A DNA stretch of 64,000 nt from Brevundimonas fontaquae (GTDB taxonomy: Bacteria > Pseudomonadota > Alphaproteobacteria > Caulobacterales > Caulobacteraceae), in assembly GCF_017086445.1 (NCBI RefSeq), contig NZ_CP070968.1:1302001-1366000 (forward strand), written 5' to 3'. Position numbers and translations under genes: made by a program. Shown here one piece after another: positions 54,573-63,065 of this stretch. Numbering within the stretch: position 1 is the first letter of the stretch; the number at the start of each line of letters is the position of its first letter. The notes below the pieces were generated by a model that was not told the origin of the DNA, did not search any database, and worked only from the letters and a program-made list of their open reading frames with translations.

Positions 54573-54954
54573 TGGCCTGCTTCAGCGTCAGCGCCTGGGC
54601 CGGCCGTTCGGCCCCGCAGGCGATGGCCAGCAGCTCGGCTGCATCCCCGCCCGGCGCGGCGTCGTAGGCGGGGGTGGCGTCCGGCGTCGCCGGCCCTTCC
54701 GTCCCGTCCGCCTTCAAGGAGGAGAAGTCCAACCGATCCGCCGTGCTCGCCCGACAGTCGAACGCCCACCGCGACCAGCCCCCGACATAGGTCACGTCTC
54801 CGACCTTGAACCCGGCCTCGGTCACCTGCAGTTCCCGCATCCGCGCCACGTCACCCTCGCGCTCGATCGAGGCGGCGTCGGCATAGATGGCGAACCGCCC
54901 TACGCCGGTCGGGACAAGTTGAGGATCGGCGAACGCGAGCAGCAGGGCGATCAT
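54541..54954 (-). CDS. Hypothetical protein resembling surface-adhesin E family
   Basis: A 137-residue protein. A short hydrophobic start is followed by the pattern [19 protein letters not shown] and, later, a WAFDCRAST segment, which resembles the Protein E/adhesin-E family (D-x-x-S-I-x-R-x-G, then FDC). Two Cys (FDC and the late IACG) could form a disulfide. The match is loose and the function unproven. Its ATG overlaps the smc stop by four bases, and its end overlaps the MscS gene. Confidence 0.6.
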   Translation of the reverse strand: MIALLLAFADPQLVPTGVGRFAIYADAASIEREGDVARMRELQVTEAGFKVGDVTYVGGWSRWAFDCRASTADRLDFSSLKADGTEGPATPDATPAYDAAPGGDAAELLAIACGAERPAQALTLKQAISQGQRALAD

Positions 54955-57900
54955 GCGATCAGGGTCTCCGCCTGTTTCAGGTCCACGCTGACCAGCTGGC
55001 TCATGCCGCGTTCGGGCATGGTGACGCCGTACAGCCGGTCCATCCGGCTCATGGTCACGGGGTTGTGGGTGATGACGATGAAGCGGGTGTCTGTGCGGCT
55101 GCGCATCTCGTGCAGCATCCGGCAGAAGCGGTCCACGTTGGCGTCGTCCAGCGGTGCGTCCACCTCGTCCAGCACGCAGACCGGCGCGGGGTTGGCCAGG
55201 AAGACGCCGAAGATCAGGGCCGCCGCCGTCAGCGCCTGCTCGCCCCCGCTCATCAGGCTCATGACCGACAACCGCTTGCCGGGCGGGCAGGCGTAGATCT
55301 CAAGCCCCGCCTCCAGCGGATCGTCGCTCTCGACCAGCTTCAGCTCCGCCTGCCCCCCGCCGAATAGGGCCTCGAACAGGGTCTTGAAGTTGGTGTTGAT
55401 CACGTCGAAGGCCGCCACCAGCCGCTCACGGCCCTCGGCGTTCAGCTCGTCGATGCCGTCGCGCAGCTTGGCGATCGCCTGGGTCAGGTCGATGCGCTCC
55501 GACTTCATGCTGTTCAGCCGCTCGCCGTATTCAACCGCCTCGTCCTCGGCGCGCAGGTTGACGGCTCCCAGGGCCTCGCGTTCGCGCTCCAGCCCGTAGA
55601 GCAGGCTCTCGGCCCCGGCAGCGTCGGGCGGGCGGGCGATGGCGTCGTCGGTCAGCTTCTGACCCAGCTCCTGCGGCGACATCTGCGCAGTCTCGCGCAG
55701 GGTGGTCTCGGCCTCGGTCAGCTTCTCGGCGGCGGCCTCGGCGCGGGCGGACAGGCCGGCGCGCGCCTCGCGGGCCTGCGACGCGGCGGTTTCGGCGGCG
55801 CGCGACGCGCGGTCGGCCTCGGTCGCCTCGGTCTCGGCGATGGCCATGGCGTCCGACGCCTGCTGTTTCCTCTGTTCGGCGGCGACCAGGGTGTCCAGCA
55901 GCTTGCCGCGCTGTTCAGCGAAGCCCTGGGGCGCGACCTCGGCCTGTTTCAGCAGGGCTGAGGTCCGGTCGGCGTCCTTGGCCAGGGCGGCGACGCGGCC
56001 GGCGCTGTCCCTGGACCGCGTGACCCAGCCTTCGCGAGCGCGGGTCAGGCTGCCCAGCCGCTGCTCGCGGCCCTGACGATCGCGGGCCTCGGCGTCACGG
56101 TCCGACCGGGCGGTCTGGGCTGCGGTGCGGGCGGCGTCGGCCGTGGCGCGGGCGTCGGTCAGCTCATCGCGCAAGCCGGCGATCGTCTCGGACGGGGCGT
56201 CGGTGGTCTGGGCGGCGTCCAAGGCGGCTTGCGCCTCGGCTGCGTCGGCCGCCAGCCGGCTCACGGTGTCGTCCAACGCCTGGGCGCGGGCCTCGCGGCG
56301 GGTCTGGTCGCGGGCCAGGGTCTCGACGCGGTCGCGGGCGGCGGTCACGGCCTTTTCGGCGGCGAAGGGCTTCAAGCGTGCGGCCTTGACCTTCTCTTCG
56401 GCGGCGCGGAAGGCTTCCGTCGCCGACTTCTGGGCGGCCTGGGCCTGATCCAGGGCGGGCTTGCCCTTGTCGATCTCGGCCTCAAGCTCGGCCAGGCGCG
56501 TGCGCTGGGCCAGCCGCACGGCGGCCGGGCGCGGCGCCTCGGCGCGGCTGACGAACCCGTCCCAGCGATAGAGGTCGCCCTCGACCGTCACCAGGCGCGC
56601 GCCGGGCGGCAGGGCCTGAGCCAGCCGGGCCGCCTCGGCCTTCGGCGCCACACCGCACAGAGCGAGGCGAGCGGTCAGCTGTTCCGGGGCCTGGACATGG
56701 TCGGACAGGGGCGCGATCCCGGCGGGCCAGGACGGGGAGGGCGCCTCCGCCCCGCCCCAATAGGCGGCGGCTTTGGCGTCCAGCGCCGCATCCAGATCGT
56801 CGCCCAGGGCGGCGGCCAAGGCGGCCTCGAACCCCTTGTCGGCCCGCACCTTGTCCAGCGCAGGGGGATGGTCGCGCTTGCCGGTGACCAGCAGTTGGGC
56901 CAGGCCGCGCGCCTCGGTCTGAAGCCGGCCCAACCGGTCCTCAGCGGCGCGGGCGGCGGTGCGGGCCTCTTGTTCGGCGCGGGCCAGGTCGCCGCGTGTG
57001 GCCTCAGCCGCCTCGACGGCGTCGCGCGCCGCGGCAAGGTCGGCCTGCGCCGCTTCCAGCGCTTGGCGGGCGGCTTCCAGCTCTAGCGTTTCCAGCGGCC
57101 CTAGAGCCTCGCGTTCGCGTCGGGCTTGATTGTGCTGGGCGGTGATGCGGGCCAGTCGGGCCTCGGCGTCGCGCTTGCGGGCCGTCTCGGCGTTGGCGCG
57201 GGCCTCGACGGCGGCCAGCATCCCCGCCAGCCGTTCGACCTCGCCGTCGGCAGCCTTGCGGGCGTCCTCAGCGGCCGCCAGGGCCTTGTCCAGTTCGGGG
57301 CCGCGTTCGGGGGCGGCGGCGATCTCGGCCTTCAGCCGGCTCAGTTCGTTCTCCAGCCGGTCCAGTTCGCGCTGGGCGTCGGCGGCCATGCCGTCTTCGC
57401 GCGCGGCGTCGGCTGCGATGCGTGCGGCCTCGGCCTTGAGGCGATCCACTTCCGCGCGGGCCGCCTGTTCGGCCATGTCCAGCCGATCGCGCTCCAGACT
57501 GGCGCGGTGCAGCAGGGCGGAGGCGACGGCGTCCTCTTCCCGCGCGGGCTTCAGAGCGTCCTGAGCGGACAGGGCGGCCGTCTGGGCGGCGGCGGCGGCG
57601 GTCGTGGTGTCGGCCACCGCCCGGTCGGCCTCGCGCAGTTCGGCGGCGGCGGCCTCTGCGGCCAGGCGCGCGTCGTTCCAACGCACATAGAGCAGGGCGG
57701 CCTGGAGGGCGCGGATCTCTGCTGAGATCTTCTTGTATTTCTCGGCTTGGCGGGCTTCACGCTTCAACCGGGTCAGCGCCGTCTCCAGCTCGCGGCCGAT
57801 GTCGTCCAGCCGGTCCAGATTGGTCTCGGCGGCCTTGAGGCGCAGCTCGGCCTCGTGCCGACGGGTATGCAGACCGGCGACGCCGCCCGCCTCTTCCAGG

Positions 57901-58388
57901 ATGCGACGGCGGTTCTGCGGCTTGGCGGCGATCAGTTCCGAGATCTGGCCCTGACGCACCAGTGCCGGCGAGTTGGCGCCGGTCGAGGCGTCGGCGAACA
58001 ACAGCTGCACATCGCGTGCGCGCACCTCCTTGCCGTTGATGCGGTAGGTCGAGCCCTGGCCCCGGTCGATCCTGCGCGACACCTCCAGCACGGGGCTGTC
58101 TGTGAAGGGTTGGGGCGCGCGGCGTTGCGCGTTGTCGATGGTCAGGCTGACTTCGGCGTGGCTGCGCGGGGGACGGCCGGCCGCTCCGGCGAAGATGACG
58201 TCGTCCATGCCCTGGCCGCGCATGGCCTTGGCCGAGTTGGCGCCCATGACCCAGCGCAGACTTTCAAGGACATTGGACTTGCCGCAGCCGTTCGGGCCGA
58301 CGACGCCGGTCAGGCCGGATTCGATATGCACCTCCGCCGGATCGACGAACGACTTGAAGCCGACGAGCCGGAGGCGCTGGAACTGCAT
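54951..58388 (-). CDS. smc: Chromosome segregation protein SMC
   Basis: 1145-residue SMC ATPase that, with ScpA and ScpB, loads at parS sites and extrudes loops to align chromosome arms. The Walker [10 protein letters not shown] is at residues 31-39; two long Ala/Glu/Arg-rich coiled coils flank a hinge near residues 510-620; the C-terminal head has the [11 protein letters not shown] signature and the Walker B segment [12 protein letters not shown]. All ATPase parts are intact. It overlaps the next gene by ATGA and starts 13 nt after the dsbA-like gene. Confidence 0.96.
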   Translation of the reverse strand: MQFQRLRLVGFKSFVDPAEVHIESGLTGVVGPNGCGKSNVLESLRWVMGANSAKAMRGQGMDDVIFAGAAGRPPRSHAEVSLTIDNAQRRAPQPFTDSPVLEVSRRIDRGQGSTYRINGKEVRARDVQLLFADASTGANSPALVRQGQISELIAAKPQNRRRILEEAGGVAGLHTRRHEAELRLKAAETNLDRLDDIGRELETALTRLKREARQAEKYKKISAEIRALQAALLYVRWNDARLAAEAAAAELREADRAVADTTTAAAAAQTAALSAQDALKPAREEDAVASALLHRASLERDRLDMAEQAARAEVDRLKAEAARIAADAAREDGMAADAQRELDRLENELSRLKAEIAAAPERGPELDKALAAAEDARKAADGEVERLAGMLAAVEARANAETARKRDAEARLARITAQHNQARREREALGPLETLELEAARQALEAAQADLAAARDAVEAAEATRGDLARAEQEARTAARAAEDRLGRLQTEARGLAQLLVTGKRDHPPALDKVRADKGFEAALAAALGDDLDAALDAKAAAYWGGAEAPSPSWPAGIAPLSDHVQAPEQLTARLALCGVAPKAEAARLAQALPPGARLVTVEGDLYRWDGFVSRAEAPRPAAVRLAQRTRLAELEAEIDKGKPALDQAQAAQKSATEAFRAAEEKVKAARLKPFAAEKAVTAARDRVETLARDQTRREARAQALDDTVSRLAADAAEAQAALDAAQTTDAPSETIAGLRDELTDARATADAARTAAQTARSDRDAEARDRQGREQRLGSLTRAREGWVTRSRDSAGRVAALAKDADRTSALLKQAEVAPQGFAEQRGKLLDTLVAAEQRKQQASDAMAIAETEATEADRASRAAETAASQAREARAGLSARAEAAAEKLTEAETTLRETAQMSPQELGQKLTDDAIARPPDAAGAESLLYGLEREREALGAVNLRAEDEAVEYGERLNSMKSERIDLTQAIAKLRDGIDELNAEGRERLVAAFDVINTNFKTLFEALFGGGQAELKLVESDDPLEAGLEIYACPPGKRLSVMSLMSGGEQALTAAALIFGVFLANPAPVCVLDEVDAPLDDANVDRFCRMLHEMRSRTDTRFIVITHNPVTMSRMDRLYGVTMPERGMSQLVSVDLKQAETLIA

Positions 58389-58400
58389 CGTCCCGACGGA

Positions 58401-59012
58401 CTACCGAAGCAGCGGATCGATGGCGGCCGACAGAGCCTCCAGCGAATGATCCATGACCATCGTCCCATTGACGAAGAAGGTGGGCGTTCCCGTGACGCCG
58501 GCCTTGTCGGCGCCTTCGATCTGCTGATCCAGGGCGGTGCGGCCCGCCGGGGTTTCCATGCAGGCTTGAATCTGGTCGCGGGTTTTTCCGCTGGCGGCGA
58601 TGCCGGCCGCGAACCAGGGCTGGGGTCCGGTGACGCGCAGGCCTGCCTGATCACGCATGAAGACGGCCGCCACGTCGAAGTAGCGCTCGGGCGCCGCGCA
58701 CATCGCCACGACCGCGGCGGCGGCGGCCAGATTGGCGGGCGGGGTCGGCAGGTTGCGGTGAACCAGCCGGACCTTGCCTGTGTCGATATATTTGGCCTTG
58801 AAGGCCGGCAGCACGGTGTTGTGGAAGTCCGCACAGTGCGAGCAGGTGAAGGACGCGTATTCGATCACCGTCACCGGCGCATTCGCCCGACCCAGGATAT
58901 GATCCTGGGCCGTGACGGGCGGGGGCGCATCGGCGGCGAGCGCCGGCGTCGCCAAACCGCTGGTCAGGGCGGCGAGGGCGAAACCGGCGGCGATGAAGGC
59001 GCGTCGCATCAT
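58401..59012 (-). CDS. DsbA family thioredoxin-like protein (periplasmic)
   Basis: A 203-residue protein with a cleavable signal (to about TPALAADA) and a DsbA/DSBA-like thioredoxin fold. The active site is Cys57-Ser-His-Cys60 in ASFTCSHCADFH, and the cis-proline loop is TGTPTFFVNG. It probably forms or shuffles disulfides in the periplasm. A very similar gene lies just upstream (59028-59672), pointing to a tandem duplication. It precedes smc on the same strand. Confidence 0.9.
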   Translation of the reverse strand: MMRRAFIAAGFALAALTSGLATPALAADAPPPVTAQDHILGRANAPVTVIEYASFTCSHCADFHNTVLPAFKAKYIDTGKVRLVHRNLPTPPANLAAAAAVVAMCAAPERYFDVAAVFMRDQAGLRVTGPQPWFAAGIAASGKTRDQIQACMETPAGRTALDQQIEGADKAGVTGTPTFFVNGTMVMDHSLEALSAAIDPLLR

Positions 59013-59027
59013 CTGATTTGGCCTCGG

Positions 59028-59672
59028 TTACTTGGCCAGGGCCGCGTCGATGGCGGTGGACAGGTCGGCCAGGCTGGCGCCTTCGCCGCCGGGCGAGATG
59101 ACCTGCGTCTCATTGACGTAGAAGGCCGGTGTGCCGGTCACGCCCTGGGCGCGGGCGGCCTGCACGCGCTTCTCCATGGCGGCTACGGCGTCCTTGTCGG
59201 TGACGCAGTCGTTGAACTGCTGCTCGGACAGGCCGGCGGCCTGGGCGGTGCGCAGCAGCCAGTCGCGCGGCGAGGACGTCAGCATCTCCTGCTGTGTCGC
59301 CATCAGCTGGTGAACCACGTCGAAATACTTGTCCGGACCGGCGCAGCGCGCGACCAGGAAGCCGGCGGTGGCGGCGTCGACCGGCGGGGTCGGCAGTTCG
59401 CGGAAGACGTAGCGGACCTTGTTGGTGTCGACGTATTTCGCCTTGAACGCTGGCCAGGTGTTCTTCTGCCACAGGGCGCAGTGGGGGCAGGTGACCGAGG
59501 CGTATTCGACCACCGTGACCTTGGCGCCTTCGGGCGCGCCCAGACCCATGTCGCCTTCGGCCGCACCCTTGGCGCCGCCGCCGCAGGCCGCCAAAGCCAT
59601 GGTCGCCAGTGCGGCGCCGGTGATGGCCGCACGACGGCTCATGCGGGCGAAGCGGGATTCAGTGTCGGCCAT
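59028..59672 (-). CDS. DsbA family lipoprotein
   Basis: A 214-residue relative of the next gene, but with a lipoprotein signal (LAAC, lipid Cys30) instead of a cleaved one. The active site is Cys62-Pro-His-Cys65 (CPHC, the DsbA type), and the cis-Pro loop is TGTPAFYVNE. The twin differs by CSHC, so redox potentials may differ. The start at 59672 has GAGGAA upstream; the frame runs 12 codons further. An extra Cys pair is possible (ARCAG and NDCVT). Confidence 0.9.
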   Translation of the reverse strand: MADTESRFARMSRRAAITGAALATMALAACGGGAKGAAEGDMGLGAPEGAKVTVVEYASVTCPHCALWQKNTWPAFKAKYVDTNKVRYVFRELPTPPVDAATAGFLVARCAGPDKYFDVVHQLMATQQEMLTSSPRDWLLRTAQAAGLSEQQFNDCVTDKDAVAAMEKRVQAARAQGVTGTPAFYVNETQVISPGGEGASLADLSTAIDAALAK

Positions 59673-59779
59673 GAAGGTTCCTCGGATCGGATCGTTGGCG
59701 ATGATCACGCGATTCCCCGGGAATGGCGCAACCCTGAACTAGTCTGGAACAGGTGCGGCGAAGTTTTGTCAACAGCGCC

Positions 59780-60235
59780 TTATCCGCGCGCCCAGGCCCG
59801 ATCGATGGCCGGTGCGGGGATGAAACTTTGCGGCCTGTCCTGACGCGGCGGCGGATCGCTTAGACCCTGCTGAATGAAGCGCATCGCCGACAGCAGGCCG
59901 GAACGCGAGAAGGGCTTGGGGATCACGCCGTGGGCGCCCAAGAAGTCCTCGGGAATCATCTTCGGGTTGGCGGTCAGGAACACGACGGCCGTGGACGGCC
60001 AGCGGTCCTTGATCAGGCGAGACACGTCCAGACCGCTGGAGTTTTCCGCCAACTGGATATCGACGAAGGCGATGTCGGGCGGGGCATCGAGCGACAGAGC
60101 CTCGACCTCGCTCAAGGACATGGCCTCGGCGACCAGTCGGTGGCCTTCGTCCTCGAGCATGGCCTCGAGGTCCATCACGAGCAGGGCCTCGTCCTCGACG
60201 ACCAGGATGTCGAAGTGAGGCCCGGCGGCGCGCAC
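59780..60235 (-). CDS. Single-domain response regulator, LovR-like
   Basis: A 151-residue receiver domain without an output domain. Phospho-acceptor Asp59 (FVDIQL), acidic pair Glu14-Asp15 (VEDEALL), Thr88 (FLTAN) and Lys107 (PKPFS) are all present. It starts with GTG at 60235, directly after the kinase TAG, so the two are coupled. In Caulobacter, the LovK-LovR pair tunes the general stress response and adhesion in response to blue light; LovR acts as a phosphate sink. By analogy this is the partner of the LOV kinase. Confidence 0.85.
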   Translation of the reverse strand: MRAAGPHFDILVVEDEALLVMDLEAMLEDEGHRLVAEAMSLSEVEALSLDAPPDIAFVDIQLAENSSGLDVSRLIKDRWPSTAVVFLTANPKMIPEDFLGAHGVIPKPFSRSGLLSAMRFIQQGLSDPPPRQDRPQSFIPAPAIDRAWARG

Positions 60236-61330
60236 CTAGCCGCTCACGGGGAAGTCGACGACCGCGCGCGTTCCGGGTTCGGCCGGGAGCCACAGCGTCT
60301 TGCCGCCGATCTGTTTGGAGAGACGACCGATCAAAGTCTTGCCCAATCCCTGATGCGCGGCGCCGGGTATGCCGGGGCCGTCGTCCTGAACAACAACCTG
60401 GCCGCCTTGTTCCGTCTTCCTGGCCGAGACGATCAATCGGCCGCCCCGATCGTCGGCGAAGCCGTGCTTGATCGCATTGGTCAGCAGTTCGTTGATGATC
60501 AGGCCGATCGACGAGGCATGGGTCGAGGGGATGAACATCGGCTCCACATCGACGACGACCTCGATATCGGTGCGTCCCGTCGAGCCGATCACATCGGCGA
60601 CCAGGGTGTTGGTGAAGGCGCCGACGTCGAACTGGGTGACGTCCTCGGACTGATAGAGTTTGCGATGAACGGTCGCCAGGGCGTCCACCCGCTCCAGCAT
60701 GGAGTCCAGGGTTGCGGTCAGGGCCGGATCGGACAGCGTGCGTGATTGCAGGCGCAGCAGCGAGCCGATCATGGTCAGGTTGTTCTTGACCCGGTGATCG
60801 ACCTCGTGAAGCAGCAGGGTCTTGGCGGTCAGCGCTTCCTGCAGGTCAGCGGTGCGGGCGGCGACCTCGCGCTCGACGACGGCCTTCTGCTTTTCGACCA
60901 GAACCTGAGCCTCGACGCGTTCGGTGACGTTCAGCTGAGAGGCGAAGAAATATTCGATCTCGCCCTCGGCGTTGCGCACGGGGCTGATGAACAGGGCGTT
61001 CCAGAAGGTGCTGCCGTCCTTGCGATAGTTCAGCAGGTCGACATGAATGTCTTTGCCGGCGTCGATCGCTTCGCGGATCCTGGCGACGGCGGTTTTGTCC
61101 GACTTGGGGCCTTGGAGGAACCGGCAGTTCTGGCCGATGATTTCGTCGCGCTCGTAACCCGTCAGGTCCTGGAAGGCCTTGTTGACGAAGACGATCGGAT
61201 TGTCAGGCAGGCGCGGGTTGGTGATGACCATCGGCATGCGGGTGCCGCGAACGGCGGCCGCAAACGGGTCGCCGCGACCCATCTCGTGCTCCACGAGCTC
61301 GGTCAGTCGCCAATCGTCTTGTTGCTTCAT
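60236..61330 (-). CDS. lovK: LOV-domain sensor histidine kinase (LovK-like)
   Basis: A 364-residue cytoplasmic kinase. An N-terminal LOV (PAS) domain carries GQNCRFLQG with the photo-reactive Cys69, plus Asn50 and Gln132 that contact flavin. A coiled linker follows (about 138-170). The HisKA_2 dimer domain has HEVDHRVKNN with the expected phospho-His179, and the ATPase domain has NELLTNAIKHGF and DDGPGIP. This is nearly the length of Caulobacter LovK (368). Blue light should form a Cys-FMN adduct that changes kinase activity. No membrane segment is seen. Confidence 0.92.
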   Translation of the reverse strand: MKQQDDWRLTELVEHEMGRGDPFAAAVRGTRMPMVITNPRLPDNPIVFVNKAFQDLTGYERDEIIGQNCRFLQGPKSDKTAVARIREAIDAGKDIHVDLLNYRKDGSTFWNALFISPVRNAEGEIEYFFASQLNVTERVEAQVLVEKQKAVVEREVAARTADLQEALTAKTLLLHEVDHRVKNNLTMIGSLLRLQSRTLSDPALTATLDSMLERVDALATVHRKLYQSEDVTQFDVGAFTNTLVADVIGSTGRTDIEVVVDVEPMFIPSTHASSIGLIINELLTNAIKHGFADDRGGRLIVSARKTEQGGQVVVQDDGPGIPGAAHQGLGKTLIGRLSKQIGGKTLWLPAEPGTRAVVDFPVSG

Positions 61331-61437
61331 CGAGGCTAGGAGTCCAGGCGCGCGACCAGGACATGCCGTGCGGAATTCTTATCTTTACCGTCCCTACCTA
61401 CAGCAGGCGAGAAGACCTGCCAACCGAGGCGCAGGGT

Positions 61438-61992
61438 TCACTCGCTGTCGATGCTGGGGCGCGACAGGGCGACGCGGCCCAGCCGGGCCAGGGCGGCGCG
61501 CAGATCGTCGGGGGCTGAAGCGATCGATGCGGCCAGATCGGCCTCGGCCTTGGCGGGCAGGGGCGGCGGCTTGGCGCTGCGTTTGGGACGGGCGGCGGCC
61601 TCCTTCAAAGGGGCGACCGGACCCTGGGCGATGCGCAATCGATCCACCGTCCCGGCGCCCAGGAACAGGTTGACGCGGGCCAGGATGTCCTCGGACTGGT
61701 GCTGGATCAGCAGGGCGGCGGCGCCGGCGACGCGCAACTCCAACACGCCGGGCTGCCCGCCCTTACCCTTGGTCAGTTTCTGAGGACGGGTCACGCGCGC
61801 CAGGCGATCGCCGACGATCTCACGCCAGCGGGGCTCCAGCGCGCCTGCGCCCCGGCCGAACTGCTCGTCCAGCTTCTTGATCAGGGGCGTCAGCGCCTTG
61901 CCCGCGCGCGGCGCCGGTCGGGGGACCGGACGGGTGCGGCGGCGAGACAGGATCTCGCGGACCTCGGCGTCTGTGGGCAGCGTGCGGCGCAT
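61438..61992 (-). CDS. DUF721 protein, DciA-like helicase loader
   Basis: A 184-residue protein with the DUF721 core: LDEQFGRGAGALEPRWREIVG then LARVTRPQKL and a VLELRVAGAAALLIQHQSEDILARVN segment, a KH-like fold. DciA proteins of this family load the DnaB helicase in bacteria lacking DnaC. A basic N-terminal tail and a basic/Pro-rich C-terminal tail could bind DNA. The ATG at 61992 lies only 20 nt from the divergent mutY start. Naming as DciA is by family only. Confidence 0.82.
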   Translation of the reverse strand: MRRTLPTDAEVREILSRRRTRPVPRPAPRAGKALTPLIKKLDEQFGRGAGALEPRWREIVGDRLARVTRPQKLTKGKGGQPGVLELRVAGAAALLIQHQSEDILARVNLFLGAGTVDRLRIAQGPVAPLKEAAARPKRSAKPPPLPAKAEADLAASIASAPDDLRAALARLGRVALSRPSIDSE

Positions 61993-62012
61993 GGGTCTAT
62001 ATAGCGCGACCG

Positions 62013-63062
62013 ATGCCTGACGTCTCTCCCGACATAGACCTGATCCGCTCCCGGCTCCTGGCCTGGTACGACGCCCATGCGCGCAGCCTGCCGTGGCGGG
62101 CCGCCGTCGGCGCGCCGCGGACCGAGCCATACCGCGTCTGGTTGTCGGAGGTCATGCTGCAGCAGACGACCGTGCCGCATGCGACGCCGTATTTCCACGC
62201 CTTCACCACGCGCTGGCCGACGGTCTCGGACCTGGCGGCGGCCGAGGATGCGGAGGTGATGGGGGCCTGGGCGGGGCTGGGCTACTATGCGCGCGCGCGC
62301 AATCTGCTGGCCTGTGCGCGGGCGGTGGCGGGCGAGCATGGCGGCGTGTTTCCGGACACCGAGGCGGCGCTGCTCGCGCTGCCGGGCGTCGGCGCCTATA
62401 CGGCCGCAGCCGTCGCCTCCATCGCCTTCGACCGGGCGGCCAATGTCGTGGACGGCAATGTCGAGCGGGTGATGGCGCGGCTGTTTGCGGTCGAGACGCC
62501 GGTCCCCGCCGCCCGGCCCGAGCTGAGGCGGCTGGCGGGCCTGTTCGTCACGGACGAGCGGCCGGGCGATTGGGCTCAGGCGCTGATGGATCTGGGCGCG
62601 ACGGTTTGCCGGCCCAAGTCGCCATCTTGCGGGACGTGTCCGGTGGCCAGCGAATGCCTGGGTCTTGCCACGGGCGACCCGGCCCGGTTTCCGGTGAAGA
62701 TCAAGAAGGCCGACCGGCCGCATTGGCGGGGCGTGGCCTATGTGCTGATCGACGACCAAAGGCGTGTCGCGGTCGAGACGCGACCCGAAAAAGGGCTGCT
62801 CGGCGGAATGTTGGGCCTGCCGACCAGCGACTGGGCGATAGGCGAGCCTGTTGCCGCAGCGCCGGTCGAGGCCGACTGGCGCGACGCGGGGGCTGTGGAG
62901 CACGTCTTCACCCACTTCAGCCTGACGCTGGCGGTGATGACCGCGCGCGTCGATGCGGACGGCGACTATCGCTGGATGCCGATCGAGGCGGCGCGGGCCG
63001 CCCTGCCGACGGTCTTCGCCAAGGCGCTGGATCGGGCGAGTGCCCCCGATCTCTTCGGCTGA
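62013..63062 (+). CDS. mutY: A/G-specific adenine glycosylase
   Basis: 349-residue MutY, which removes A opposite 8-oxoG. The catalytic Glu46 is in SEVMLQQTTV, the helix-hairpin-helix LPGVGAYTAAAVA at about residues 123-135, Asp147 in VVDGNV, and the 4Fe-4S ligands Cys199, 206, 209 and 215 (C-x6-C-x2-C-x5-C) are intact. A C-terminal MutT-like recognition domain begins near residue 235 and ends with HVFTHFSLTL. It ends three bases before the convergent glucosidase gene. Confidence 0.95.
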   Translation: MPDVSPDIDLIRSRLLAWYDAHARSLPWRAAVGAPRTEPYRVWLSEVMLQQTTVPHATPYFHAFTTRWPTVSDLAAAEDAEVMGAWAGLGYYARARNLLACARAVAGEHGGVFPDTEAALLALPGVGAYTAAAVASIAFDRAANVVDGNVERVMARLFAVETPVPAARPELRRLAGLFVTDERPGDWAQALMDLGATVCRPKSPSCGTCPVASECLGLATGDPARFPVKIKKADRPHWRGVAYVLIDDQRRVAVETRPEKGLLGGMLGLPTSDWAIGEPVAAAPVEADWRDAGAVEHVFTHFSLTLAVMTARVDADGDYRWMPIEAARAALPTVFAKALDRASAPDLFG

Positions 63063-63065
63063 CCC

